From Pseudomonadota bacterium (GTDB lineage: Bacteria; Pseudomonadota; Alphaproteobacteria; Rhodobacterales; Rhodobacteraceae), in assembly GCA_018240425.1 (NCBI GenBank), contig JAFEFU010000002.1:1-56005 (forward strand): a stretch of 56,005 bases of DNA, in the 5' to 3' direction. A program made the translations under genes and the position numbers. Shown here in pieces: positions 8,404 through 16,266 of this stretch. Numbering within the stretch: position 1 is the stretch's first letter; every line of letters begins with the position of its first letter. Below the pieces are notes generated by a model that ran no database searches, was not told where the DNA came from, and saw only the letters and a list, made by a program, of their open reading frames with translations.

Positions 8404-8871
8404 TCAGTCACGTGCCTCTCCATAAAAGCGCATGGCGACAAAGAGTGCGACCAGCAGTGCCACATAGGAACTCCTGGCCATCGCCGCCAGCAGTCCCTCC
8501 ACCAAGCCGGGCAGTGGGATCGGATCATCCTGCCCGCGTGGAAGATTGTATGGCAAATGCATGTCGATATACTTTGTTGCGGCGACCCAAACCAACCCGA
8601 CCAGTAGTGCCGAAAGGACGGCGATCATATCCGGGCGCCATCCCAGCCTGAGACCAAGCCGCCAGCCGGCAAACCAGACCGGGGCGCCAATCAGCGCAGC
8701 GATAGGCACACCGATGGCCAGGCCCATCAGAGCAAAGGGCAGGCCGATCAACAGTCCGAGAGGGCCGGCAACAACAAACGCCGTGATGGCCGCCGTGACG
8801 GCTGCGGTCACCGCCACCATTCGCAGATACACAGCCGCCCCGTAGTCAGTGCTGTTGCTCTCTCGCATCAC
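8404..8871 (-). CDS. Predicted integral membrane protein, unknown
   Basis: A 155-residue protein with hydrophobic segments at roughly residues 16-36, 38-60, 62-75, 80-97 and 127-147, so four or five membrane helices. The start is a GTG in a GTGA overlap with the dihydropyrimidinase stop codon, or the ATG directly after it. It is the last gene of the amidohydrolase operon and faces the cupin gene 178 bases away. It has no family I recognise and less GC-rich codons than dihydropyrimidinase. A transport or helper role is possible but not shown. Confidence 0.65.
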   Translation of the reverse strand: MMRESNSTDYGAAVYLRMVAVTAAVTAAITAFVVAGPLGLLIGLPFALMGLAIGVPIAALIGAPVWFAGWRLGLRLGWRPDMIAVLSALLVGLVWVAATKYIDMHLPYNLPRGQDDPIPLPGLVEGLLAAMARSSYVALLVALFVAMRFYGEARD

Positions 8872-10322
8872 ACCCCCGTCGCCGGTATCCCCGACCGGCT
8901 GACCGGCCGTGGCGCGGTCAGTTCCTTCCAGGCGGAAAGCGCCCGGTTGACCGATCCGTTCGGCTCTCGCGCGACGAACTGGCCGTGGCCCTCGTGCGTC
9001 TCGATGCGTCCGTCGTTCACCGCCACCTGGCCGCGTGTCAGGGTGTAGCGCGGCAGGCCCTTGACCCTTTGCCCTTCGAACACGTTGTAGTCGATCGCCG
9101 ACTGCTGGGTGCTGGCCGCGATCACCTTTTCCTTCTCGGGATCCCAGACCACCAGGTCGGCGTCGGCGCCGACCATCACCGCGCCCTTCCTCGGATAGCA
9201 GTTGAGGATCTTGGCGATGTTGGTCGAGGTCACCGCCACGAATTCGTTGGGCGTCAGCCGCCCGGTCGCCACCCCGTGGGTCCAGAGCATCGGCATCCGG
9301 TCCTCAAGGCCCCCGGTGCCGTTCGGAATCTTGGTGAAGTCATTGAGGCCAAAGCGTTTCTGCTCGGTGGTGAAGCTGCAATGGTCGGTCGCCACCACCG
9401 AGAGGCTGCCGGACTGCAACCCGGCCCACAGGCTTTCCTGATGGCGCTTGTTGCGGAAGGGCGGCGACATGACGCGCCGCGCTGCATGGTCCCAGTCGGG
9501 GTTGAAATATTCGCTCTCGTCCAGCGTCAGGTGCTGGATCAGCGGCTCGCCCCAGACCCGCTTGCCCTGCTGGCGCGCCCGGCGGATCGCCTCGTGCGCC
9601 TCCTCGCAGGAGGTATGGACGACATAAAGCGGCACGCCGGCCATGTCGGCGATCATGATCGCGCGGTTGGTGGCCTCGCCCTCGACCTGCGGCGGGCGGG
9701 AGTAGGCGTGCGCCTCAGGGCCCCGGTTCCCTTCCTCCAGGAGTTTCCGCTGCAACTCGGCCACCACGTCGCCGTTCTCGGCATGGACCAGCGCGATGGC
9801 GCCCAGCTCGGCGCAGCGGCGGAAGCTGGCGTAGAGCTCGTCGTCATTGACCATCAAGGCGCCCTTGTAGGCCATGAAATGCTTGAACGTGGTGATGCCG
9901 TTTTCCTGCACCACGGTCTTCATGTCGTCAAAGACCTTCTCGCCCCACCAGGTCACCGCCATGTGGAAGCTGTAGTCGCAGTTGGCGCGGCCCGACTTGT
10001 TGTGCCACATCTGCAACCCGTCGATCAGCCCCTGCCCCGGCGCGGGCAGGACGAAATCGACCACCATCGTCGTGCCGCCCGCCAGCGCCGCCCGGGTGCC
10101 GCTTTCGAAATCGTCGGTCGAATAGGTGCCCATGAACGGCATTTCGAGGTGCGTGTGCGGGTCAATGCCGCCGGGCATGACGTAGCAGCCGGTCGCGTCG
10201 AGGATGCGGTCACCTTTCAGGTTCGGACCGATCTCGGCGATCTTGCCGTTCTCGACGCGGACGTCGGCCTTGTAGGTCAGGTCGGCGGTGACGATGGTGC
10301 CGTTTTTGATGATGGTGGACAT
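8868..10322 (-). CDS. hydA: Dihydropyrimidinase (D-hydantoinase family)
   Basis: A 484-residue metal-dependent amidohydrolase of normal family length. It opens the ring of dihydrouracil/dihydrothymine or 5-substituted hydantoins. Metal ligands are visible: DPHTHLEMPF near residue 56, the carboxylated Lys in TFKHFMAYKGALMV (about 150), His in VVHTSCEE, and Asp in VVATDHCSFT (about 315). The start ATG follows GGGAGCCGCC, 9 bases after the upstream small gene. Together with the downstream-acting M20 enzyme it fits reductive pyrimidine breakdown; a hydantoinase role is the main alternative. Confidence 0.92.
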   Translation of the reverse strand: MSTIIKNGTIVTADLTYKADVRVENGKIAEIGPNLKGDRILDATGCYVMPGGIDPHTHLEMPFMGTYSTDDFESGTRAALAGGTTMVVDFVLPAPGQGLIDGLQMWHNKSGRANCDYSFHMAVTWWGEKVFDDMKTVVQENGITTFKHFMAYKGALMVNDDELYASFRRCAELGAIALVHAENGDVVAELQRKLLEEGNRGPEAHAYSRPPQVEGEATNRAIMIADMAGVPLYVVHTSCEEAHEAIRRARQQGKRVWGEPLIQHLTLDESEYFNPDWDHAARRVMSPPFRNKRHQESLWAGLQSGSLSVVATDHCSFTTEQKRFGLNDFTKIPNGTGGLEDRMPMLWTHGVATGRLTPNEFVAVTSTNIAKILNCYPRKGAVMVGADADLVVWDPEKEKVIAASTQQSAIDYNVFEGQRVKGLPRYTLTRGQVAVNDGRIETHEGHGQFVAREPNGSVNRALSAWKELTAPRPVSRSGIPATGV

Positions 10323-10331
10323 GGCGGCTCC

Positions 10332-10757
10332 CTATTTGCGGCCAATTACCCTTCTCGGAATTGCGTAGTTGTGTTGCTTTATCCGCTTGAGATTGCTCTC
10401 CAGGATCTTTGTGTTCTTCTCGCTTACGAAGCGGCGTTGCCCCTCGACGTCGCGTCGACCAAGGGCCGCATACCAACGTTCTTCAACGACACCGTACATC
10501 TCCAATCCTTCGTCAGTCAGGTCGCCAACCGCGACCTGAAAATCGGGACCAATATCATCGGCACTTTCAGCAAGCCTCCGTGTCACGAGTGCATTTTGTT
10601 GAAAAAACTCAATCCATATCCAAAGCAGGGACCGCTCCCATTCAAAGAGATCCCCACGCCAATCTGGTTGCCGGTCTGGCCAGCGCTCTGCCACAAGAAG
10701 AGTCCTTATCCGGAACAGCACCAAGGACGGCGCAAGATCAGGCAACGGGCCTTTCAC
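10332..10757 (-). CDS. Hypothetical protein inserted between the two amidohydrolase genes
   Basis: A 141-residue protein that begins with GTG in a GTGA overlap with the stop codon of the M20 amidohydrolase gene and stops 9 bases before dihydropyrimidinase. It contains a Trp-rich stretch (WRGDLFEWERSLLWIWIEFF, about residues 33-52) and a charged, Lys-rich C terminus. I recognise no family. Its base composition (near 50% GC by eye) is far below that of its neighbours, so it is probably a later arrival. It is not a known pathway component. The GTG start is supported by the overlap rather than by a separate ribosome-binding site. Confidence 0.65.
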   Translation of the reverse strand: MKGPLPDLAPSLVLFRIRTLLVAERWPDRQPDWRGDLFEWERSLLWIWIEFFQQNALVTRRLAESADDIGPDFQVAVGDLTDEGLEMYGVVEERWYAALGRRDVEGQRRFVSEKNTKILESNLKRIKQHNYAIPRRVIGRK

Positions 10758-12004
10758 CCCACCACCCCCGCCGTCTCCACCACCGCGTGGAACAGGACGT
10801 CCGCGCCCTTGGCCGCCCAGTCCTCGGTGATGAGTTCCGCCTCGTTGTGGCTGAGGCCATCGACGCAGGGGCACATGATCATCACCGTCGGCGCGACGCG
10901 GCTGATCCAGCAGGCGTCGTGGCCGGCGCCCGAGATGATGTCCATGTGGCTGAGGCCCAGCTTCTCGGCCGCGCCGCGCACCACCTTGACCAGACCCGGA
11001 TCGAACGCCACCGGGTCGAAATGGCCGACCGGCTCGATTGCGCAGCCGAGGCCCAGTTCCTTCGCCACGGCGTGGGCCGCCCGCTCGACCTCGGCCCGCA
11101 TCGTGTCGAGCTTCGCCTGCTCGGGGCTGCGGATGTCGACGGTGAACACCACCTTCCCCGGAATGACGTTGCGCGAGTTCGGGGACACCGTCACCTGCCC
11201 GACAGCGCCGACCGCATTCGGCTGGTGGCTCATGGCGATCTGGTGGACGCGCTCGGTGATCCGCGCCATGCCGAGGCCGGCGTTGACCCGCATGTGCATC
11301 GGCGTCGAGCCCGTATGCGCGGCCTTGCCGGTCAGGGTGATCTCCAGCCACCACAGGCCCTGGCCGTGGGTGACGACGCCGATCTCTTTGCCCTCGGCCT
11401 CGAGGATCGGACCCTGTTCGATGTGATATTCGAACATCGCATGCATCTTGCGGGCGCCGACCTTTTCCTCGCCGACCCAGCCGACGCGCGCCAGTTCCTC
11501 GCCAAAGACCTTGCCGTCGAGGTCGGTGCGGGCCTTGGCATACTCCTCGGTCAGGATGCCCGCGAACACGCCACTTGCCAGCATTGCCGGCGCAAACCGC
11601 GCGCCCTCCTCGTTCGTCCAGTTGGTGACGACCAGCGGATGTTTCGTGCGGATGCCGAGATCGTTCATCGTTCGCACGACTTCCAGCCCGGCCAGAACGC
11701 CGAGCACCCCGTCGAAGCGGCCCCCGGTCGGCTGGGTGTCGAGATGGCTGCCGATATAGACCGGCAGCGCCTCGGGGTCGGTCCCCGCCCGCGTCGCGAA
11801 CATGTTGCCCATGCTGTCCACGCCCATCTTGCAGCCCGCCGCCTCGCACCAGCGCCTGAACAGGTGGCGCCCCTCGCTGTCGGCGTCGGTCAGGGTCTGG
11901 CGGTTGTTGCCGCCGGCGACACCGGGGCCGATCTTCGCCATCTCCATCAGGCTGTCCCACAGCCGTGCGGAATCGATACGGAAATTGTCTCCGGGTGCCG
12001 CCAT
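10754..12004 (-). CDS. Zn-dependent M20 amidohydrolase (beta-ureidopropionase / N-carbamoyl-amino acid hydrolase)
   Basis: A 416-residue M20/HyuC-AllC family enzyme. Metal-site residues appear in GSHLDTQPTGG (about residue 85), NWTNEEGARF, FEYHIEQGP and the C-terminal SGAGHDACW and GLSHNEAE. Members release CO2 and ammonia from N-carbamoyl-beta-alanine or related ureido acids; pairing with dihydropyrimidinase argues for that substrate. The start MAAPGDNFRID at 12004 follows AGGGAGTGGAAG; an upstream frame reaching 12091 would cover the operator region. It is the first gene of the operon and divergent from a RutR-like regulator. Confidence 0.88.
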   Translation of the reverse strand: MAAPGDNFRIDSARLWDSLMEMAKIGPGVAGGNNRQTLTDADSEGRHLFRRWCEAAGCKMGVDSMGNMFATRAGTDPEALPVYIGSHLDTQPTGGRFDGVLGVLAGLEVVRTMNDLGIRTKHPLVVTNWTNEEGARFAPAMLASGVFAGILTEEYAKARTDLDGKVFGEELARVGWVGEEKVGARKMHAMFEYHIEQGPILEAEGKEIGVVTHGQGLWWLEITLTGKAAHTGSTPMHMRVNAGLGMARITERVHQIAMSHQPNAVGAVGQVTVSPNSRNVIPGKVVFTVDIRSPEQAKLDTMRAEVERAAHAVAKELGLGCAIEPVGHFDPVAFDPGLVKVVRGAAEKLGLSHMDIISGAGHDACWISRVAPTVMIMCPCVDGLSHNEAELITEDWAAKGADVLFHAVVETAGVVG

Positions 12005-12059
12005 CTTCCACTCCCTGTCGTCCTGCCGGGATCTTGATGCCCCTTGCGGCGACTCGCTT

Positions 12060-12077
12060 CCTGACCGTATGGTCAGG
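12060..12077. promoter_or_regulatory. RutR-type operator 1
   Basis: CCTGACC-GTAT-GGTCAGG is a perfect inverted repeat matching the TGACC-N4-GGTCA core of known RutR sites. It lies between the divergent amidohydrolase operon and the TetR gene. Confidence 0.75.
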
Positions 12078-12093
12078 TTTGACAGCACCACAA

Positions 12094-12111
12094 CCTGACC
12101 AACCGGTCAAC
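12094..12111. promoter_or_regulatory. RutR-type operator 2
   Basis: CCTGACC-AACC-GGTCAAC is a second copy of the same core, its centre 34 bp from operator 1. Two sites in one divergent promoter suggest that the regulator controls both its own gene and the amidohydrolase operon. Confidence 0.75.
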
Positions 12112-12137
12112 GAAAATGTGACCCTCGGGAAGCGCGC

Positions 12138-12770
12138 ATGAGCGAACCGGAACGGCTGAGCAGACGCAACGCCATCCGCCAGGAGAACGAGCAGCGTATC
12201 CTGGCCGCGGCCGAAAAGGTCTTTGCCGAAGCCGGATTCGGCGGCGCCACCATGCAGCTGATCGCCGACATGGCCGGCCTGCCCAAGGCCAACCTGCACT
12301 ATTATTTCCCGACCAAGGAGGCGCTTTACCGCGCCGTGGTGCAGACCATCTTCGACATCTGGCTGCATGCCGCCGACAGCTTCGACAAGGCCCCCGGCCC
12401 GGTCGAGGGGATCGGCGCCTACATAGACGCCAAGATGGAAATCTCGCGCCGCCATGCCGACGGCTCCAAGGTCTGGGCGAGCGAGGTCATGCACGGCGCC
12501 CCGGTGATCCAGGACTATCTGGAAACCACGCTGAGGGACTGGACGGCGGGCCGCGCCGCCCTGATCCAGCGCTGGATCGACGAGGGCAAGATGGCCCCGG
12601 TCGACCCGCGGCACCTCCTTTACATGCTGTGGGCCACCACCCAGCACTACGCCGACTTCGGCCACCAGATCGAAACGCTGAACGGGGGGAAAGCGCTGAG
12701 CGACAAGCAGTGGAAGGCGGCGACGGAGAGCGTGAAGGCGGTGATATTGAGGGGGATCGGGGCGGGGTGA
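12138..12770 (+). CDS. TetR-family regulator, RutR-like
   Basis: A 210-residue TetR protein. The N-terminal helix-turn-helix spans about residues 18-62 (RILAAAEKVFAEAGFGGATMQLIADMAGLPKANLHYYFPTKEALY). The C-terminal domain contains WASEVMHGAPVIQDYLE and MLWATTQHYADF, typical of the RutR/YcdC subgroup that senses uracil or thymine in other bacteria. It is divergent from the amidohydrolase operon with two matching operators between them. The start ATG at 12138 follows GGGAAGCGCGC. The ligand is inferred, and the regulator may respond to a pathway intermediate instead. Confidence 0.88.
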   Translation: MSEPERLSRRNAIRQENEQRILAAAEKVFAEAGFGGATMQLIADMAGLPKANLHYYFPTKEALYRAVVQTIFDIWLHAADSFDKAPGPVEGIGAYIDAKMEISRRHADGSKVWASEVMHGAPVIQDYLETTLRDWTAGRAALIQRWIDEGKMAPVDPRHLLYMLWATTQHYADFGHQIETLNGGKALSDKQWKAATESVKAVILRGIGAG

Positions 12771-12942
12771 TATCGCCCGACTTTGCGCCGTGAGTTACCG
12801 TTCACTTGCCTCAGAGGGCTTGTTTTCTCCCTCGGTAGGCGTTGTGTTTTTCCTCATCCGTGGCCAATATCTAGCCTGCGTTTCCAGAGATTCTTGAGAG
12901 TCTCTGGCGACAACTTGGCAGCCGAGTTTGGAGCTCAATTCA

Positions 12943-13401
12943 ATGACTACAGCACCTTCGACGTGGTGGAGTAATCTTCCCGATGTTATTGACGATCCGC
13001 TTTTTGGTAAAATACCTCGAACATTCGGCAGCAACTACGCTATATACAAAAGAGAAATGCCGTTCGGCAGCTGCTTCATTCAAGTCAAACTAGTGACATA
13101 TTCGGTCTAAGCTCTTGCGCAGAACATGGAGAGTGCGAAGCGCATTTATTCCAATCTTCACTTACTTGAAGAGGCGTCCCGCGTATACTTGGGGAAAGCG
13201 TTGAGAACATTCATAGCGGACTCTGGGGCCGCGGATTTGCCTCCGGCGAATGAGTATTCGACACTTCTCAGCCTTTGTGGAATTTTCGTTCGCGATGACT
13301 GCGAGGAGCTCCACTTTAAACTGAGTGTGCGGCCCGGGTATGTCATTCGGATCGCGTTAAAGGACGGAAAACCTTCGCAATATTTTGATGTGGAATACTA
13401 A
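12943..13401 (+). pseudogene. Low-GC gene interrupted by an in-frame stop codon
   Basis: An ATG at 12943 behind TTTGGAG opens a 55-codon frame (MTTAPSTWWSNLPDVIDDPL...). It ends at TAA 13108-13110 and continues in the same frame to 13401, with an internal ATG at 13126 (MESAKRIYSNLHLLEE...). Joined, the product would be about 152 residues. The DDPLFGKI opening, central helix and late FVRDDCEELHFKLSV strand vaguely recall the DUF2262/DUF6985-like small proteins found with toxin-immunity loci; that is recollection only. The simplest reading is one gene broken by a nonsense codon. Two separate small genes are possible, but the second start lacks a good ribosome-binding site. GC is well below that of the neighbours. 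Confidence 0.5.
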
Positions 13402-13439
13402 GGTCATTTCCGGCAGGTCGGAGTTACCCGGACATCCCG

Positions 13440-13700
13440 CCGTCGATGAAGCGTAAACCCGCTTTCCCCCACACCGCCGCGCTTCGCCACCCGCCCGATT
13501 TCGGCGATATGACGAAATCGGGCCGCGGCCGCCCACCGGGCGGCGGCCGCGTTCGCGTCCGCCTGGGCGGCCCCGCCCCGATTTGGCACCGTCCGGCGTG
13601 GGTGGCGAACCCCTTGGCCTGCGGCTCGCGCCTACGGCCAATCGGACCGGGAAAGGCTCCACTGGAGCCTTTCCTTTCGGTCCTCGGGCGCGAGCCGATA
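13440..13700. repeat. Hairpin-rich GC intergenic repeat, no gene
   Basis: This stretch between the broken gene and the toxin gene holds nested inverted repeats. CCCGATTTCG (13494 on) faces CGAAATCGGG. A large hairpin at 13622-13698 has an outer stem CGGCTCGCGCC/GGCGCGAGCCG, a middle stem GGACCG/CGGTCC and a perfect 12-bp inner stem GGAAAGGCTCCA/TGGAGCCTTTCC. Short translated frames exist on both strands, but they look like by-products of the repeats. I recall similar sequence scattered between genes in Rhodobacteraceae. Confidence 0.6.
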
Positions 13701-13726
13701 GGGTGTGCGCTCGCTCGCAGCAGCCT

Positions 13727-14056
13727 TCACCCCTTCCCCATCCCCGCCACCTTCCCCGGCAAATCCAGGCGGCTGTGGATGAAATCGACGACCAGCACCT
13801 CCCGCGTCGACTCGACGAAGATCACATAGTGCTCCCCTGCCCGCGCGAAGCGCAAATCCTCCCGCGCGTCGGGGGCGAAGACGTCGCGGCAGCTTCTGTG
13901 GTGCGCCTGCCCGGCAGCAAGTTTCCGGCACTGATCGAGAAGCAGGGTCAGGTAGATTTCTGCCTGTGCCGACCCGAACCGCTCGCGCGTCCAAAGACCG
14001 ATCTTGCGATAGCTTGCCTTTGCGCGGCCCGAAAGCCGGAAGCTTTTCGCCTTCAC
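13727..14056 (-). CDS. RelE/ParE-family toxin
   Basis: A 109-residue protein of ParE/RelE fold. The N terminus FRLSGRAKASYRKIGLWTRERFGSAQAEIYL and the late strands DLRFARAGEHYVIFVESTREVLVVDFIHSRLD fit ParE toxins, which act on gyrase; RelE members cleave mRNA. It starts with GTG in a GTGA overlap with the antitoxin stop codon, the usual coupled order. The terminal HSRLDLP motif is typical of plasmid-stabilisation ParE proteins. Confidence 0.87.
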   Translation of the reverse strand: MKAKSFRLSGRAKASYRKIGLWTRERFGSAQAEIYLTLLLDQCRKLAAGQAHHRSCRDVFAPDAREDLRFARAGEHYVIFVESTREVLVVDFIHSRLDLPGKVAGMGKG

Positions 14057-14310
14057 TTGCGACCCGCAATCTCGTCGATGATCTGCCGCAGGGCATCCAG
14101 GCCGTCGCCCTCAACCAACTCCCCCCGTCGGACTTGCTCTAGCCCTTCGAGCACCCCGGCGCGGACCTCCGCCCATTCCTCCTCCTCGCGCTCGATCAGC
14201 CGCAGTCCGGCGCGCAGCACTTCGCTGGCGTTCTGGTAGCGGCCCGAGGCGACCATCTCATCGATGAAGGCCGACTGATGGTCGGTGATGACGACATTGC
14301 GGGTGGGCAT
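14053..14310 (-). CDS. ParD-family antitoxin
   Basis: An 85-residue ribbon-helix-helix antitoxin. The N-terminal strand and helices run NVVITDHQSAFIDEMVASGRYQNASEVLRAGLRLIEREEEE; the acidic C-terminal tail would wrap the toxin. MPTRNVV at 14310 is chosen because an AGGAGG lies 8-13 bases upstream; the longer frame MAYYAND lacks that. It normally represses its own promoter, which would lie near 14311-14350. Confidence 0.87.
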   Translation of the reverse strand: MPTRNVVITDHQSAFIDEMVASGRYQNASEVLRAGLRLIEREEEEWAEVRAGVLEGLEQVRRGELVEGDGLDALRQIIDEIAGRK

Positions 14311-14356
14311 GGGGCGATCCTCCTGGTCATTGGCATAATATGCCATTCCCGCTCCG

Positions 14357-14662
14357 TCACTTCAACTCCACCTCGACAAAGCTCATCCGCCCCGCCCCGG
14401 CATTGACGACGTTATGCTCGACCCCTTCGCTCCGGCGATAGGCCGTTCCCGCCGGCACCAGCACCTGCCGGGTGCCGCCGCCCGGCTCTTCGATCAGCAT
14501 CTCGCAGTCGGTGACGGCGGTGATCACATAGTCGAACCCGTGCCGGTGCCAGCCGGTCTCGGCGCCGGGCGCGAAGTCAAAGCGGGTGACGCGGACGCGG
14601 GCGTCGTCGATCATCATGGTGGCGGTGCAGGCGGGGCGCATTCGGAACCTCGGTAACGTCAT
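14357..14662 (-). CDS. Small cupin-domain protein
   Basis: A 101-residue single cupin. Motif 1 is PGAETGWHRHGFDYVI, with His-x-His and a later residue for metal, and motif 2 is PAGTAYRRSEGVEHNVVN. It lies between the aminotransferase terminator and the toxin-antitoxin promoter, so it is transcribed either by read-through or from a short promoter overlapping the terminator. Its function is unknown; proximity to beta-alanine metabolism is suggestive only. It is unrelated in detail to the cupin at 7827. Confidence 0.75.
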   Translation of the reverse strand: MTLPRFRMRPACTATMMIDDARVRVTRFDFAPGAETGWHRHGFDYVITAVTDCEMLIEEPGGGTRQVLVPAGTAYRRSEGVEHNVVNAGAGRMSFVEVELK

Positions 14663-14670
14663 GTCCCATG

Positions 14671-14695
14671 AAAAAGGCCGGGGTTGCCCCCGGCC
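14671..14695 (-). terminator. Rho-independent terminator of the aminotransferase gene
   Basis: On the minus strand GGCCGGGG-GCAA-CCCCGGCC is followed by TTTTT, 7 bases past the aminotransferase stop codon. This is a textbook intrinsic terminator. Confidence 0.85.
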
Positions 14696-14701
14696 TTCCG
14701 T

Positions 14702-16027
14702 TCATTCCAGCGTGTCGAGAACCTCTTTCAGCGTCCCGATCAGCCGGTCGATCTCGGCCTTGGAGATGATCAGGGGCGGGCTCATGGCGATGATGTCGCC
14801 GGTGGTGCGGATGAGGCTCCCCTTCTCGTAGGCATTGAGGAACGCCGAGAAGGCCCGCTTGGTCGGCTGGCCGGCGATCGGCTCCAGCTCGACGGCGCCG
14901 ATCAGGCCCATGTTGCGGATGTCGATGACGTTCTTCGTGCCCTTCAGCGAATGGAGCGCGTTTTCCCAATAGGGCGCGAGTTCCGCCGCCCGTTCGAACA
15001 GCCCTTCCTGCTTGTAGGTCTCGAGCGTGGCGATCCCGGCGGCGGCGGCGATCGGGTTGCCGGAATAGGTGTAGCCGTGGAACAGCTCGATCATGTGCTC
15101 GGGGCCGTTCATGAAGGCGTCGTGCACCGCGCCGGTGGTGATGACCGCGCCCATCGGGATGACGCCGTTGGTCAGGCCCTTGGCGGTGGTCATCATGTCG
15201 GGAAGCACGTCGAAATGCTGGGCGGCGAAGGCCGAACCGAGGCGCCCGAAGCCGGTGATCACCTCGTCGAAGATCAGGAGGATGCCGTGCTTTTTCGTGA
15301 TCGCGCGCAGCTTTTCCAGATAGCCTTTCGGCGGCAGCAGGACGCCGGTCGAGCCCGCCATCGGCTCGACGATGACGGCGGCGATGGTTTCGGCACCGTG
15401 CAGCGCCACGATCCGTTCCAGATCGTCGGCGAGGTTGGCGCCATGCTCCGGCTGACCCTTGGCGAAGGCATTCTGCGGAATGTGGGTGTGCGGCAGGTGA
15501 TCGACGCCCGCCAGAAGCGTGCCGAAGAACTTGCGGTTGTTGACGATGCCGCCGACGGAAATGCCGCCGAAGTTCACGCCGTGATAGCCACGTTCGCGAC
15601 CGATCAGGCGGGTGCGGGTGCCCTCGCCGCGCGCGCGGTGATAGGCGATGGCGATTTTCAGTGCCGTTTCAACAGATTCAGAGCCGGAGTTGGTGTAGAA
15701 CACATGCTCCATGCCCTTGGGCGAGATGTCGATCAGGCGGTTGGCCAGCTCGAACGCGACCGGGTGGCCCATCTGGAAGGCGGGCGCATAGTCGAGTTCC
15801 GCCGCCTGCTTCTGGATCGCCTCGGTAATCAGCGGCCGGCAGTGGCCGGCGTTGCAGCACCAGAGCCCGGCGGTGCCGTCCAGAACCTGGCGGCCGTCGG
15901 CGGTGGTATAGTGCATGTCCTTGGCCGCGACGAACATGCGCGGGCTCTGCTTGAACTGGCGGTTCGCGGTGAAGGGCATCCAGAAGGCGTTCAGGTCGTT
16001 CGGTGCGGGCTTGCGGTCAAGCGCCAT
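14702..16027 (-). CDS. Omega-amino acid (beta-alanine):pyruvate aminotransferase
   Basis: A 441-residue class III PLP aminotransferase. The N terminus APNDLNAFWMPFTANRQFKQSPRMF is characteristic of beta-alanine:pyruvate enzymes. The cofactor region includes TNSGSESVETALK, the Asp in LIFDEVITGFGRLG and the Schiff-base Lys in TTAKGLTNG (about residue 285). It would convert beta-alanine, the product of the amidohydrolase steps encoded upstream, to malonate semialdehyde. The start MALDRKPAPND at 16027 follows CCGGAGATCCCGTC. It is divergent from the second RutR-like regulator. Confidence 0.9.
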   Translation of the reverse strand: MALDRKPAPNDLNAFWMPFTANRQFKQSPRMFVAAKDMHYTTADGRQVLDGTAGLWCCNAGHCRPLITEAIQKQAAELDYAPAFQMGHPVAFELANRLIDISPKGMEHVFYTNSGSESVETALKIAIAYHRARGEGTRTRLIGRERGYHGVNFGGISVGGIVNNRKFFGTLLAGVDHLPHTHIPQNAFAKGQPEHGANLADDLERIVALHGAETIAAVIVEPMAGSTGVLLPPKGYLEKLRAITKKHGILLIFDEVITGFGRLGSAFAAQHFDVLPDMMTTAKGLTNGVIPMGAVITTGAVHDAFMNGPEHMIELFHGYTYSGNPIAAAAGIATLETYKQEGLFERAAELAPYWENALHSLKGTKNVIDIRNMGLIGAVELEPIAGQPTKRAFSAFLNAYEKGSLIRTTGDIIAMSPPLIISKAEIDRLIGTLKEVLDTLE

Positions 16028-16144
16028 GACGGGATCTCCGGTTGTGGGTGCCGGCGGATGCTCCCTCCCCCGGTCGGCACGCGGCTGCATTTCGTGACCA
16101 CGAGGGTCGCCGGGACCCTAGCAGACCGCCGCGGACAGATAAAG

Positions 16145-16200
16145 CGGATCGCGGCGATTCAGGCGTTTGTGATAAATAAATTTTTCACCCCCGCCGCCGC
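16145..16200. promoter_or_regulatory. AT-rich divergent promoter region
   Basis: Between the divergent aminotransferase and TetR genes, the stretch GTGATAAATAAATTTTTCAC (16169-16188) is the only AT-rich part and has inverted GTGA/TCAC ends. It is a likely shared promoter-operator. A nearby TGACC-N5-GGTC at 16097 has the wrong spacing for the RutR-type site seen at 12060. Confidence 0.45.
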
Positions 16201-16266
16201 GGAACGTGCCGGCGTTGCGCCCTGCCCGCCTTGCCTCTATCCTCTCCGGGCAACAGGGAAGCAGAC

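Noticed and set aside
12783..13034. Small frames on both strands after the first TetR gene
   Set aside because: They start with weak signals and are covered by the better-supported broken gene from 12943.
14671..16090. Transposon or integron at the aminotransferase/TetR/toxin-antitoxin region
   Set aside because: No transposase, integrase, attC-like site or terminal inverted repeats were found.
16095..16112. RutR-type operator upstream of the aminotransferase gene
   Set aside because: TGACCACGAGGGTC has a 5-base spacer and a broken half-site, unlike the two clear operators at 12060-12111.
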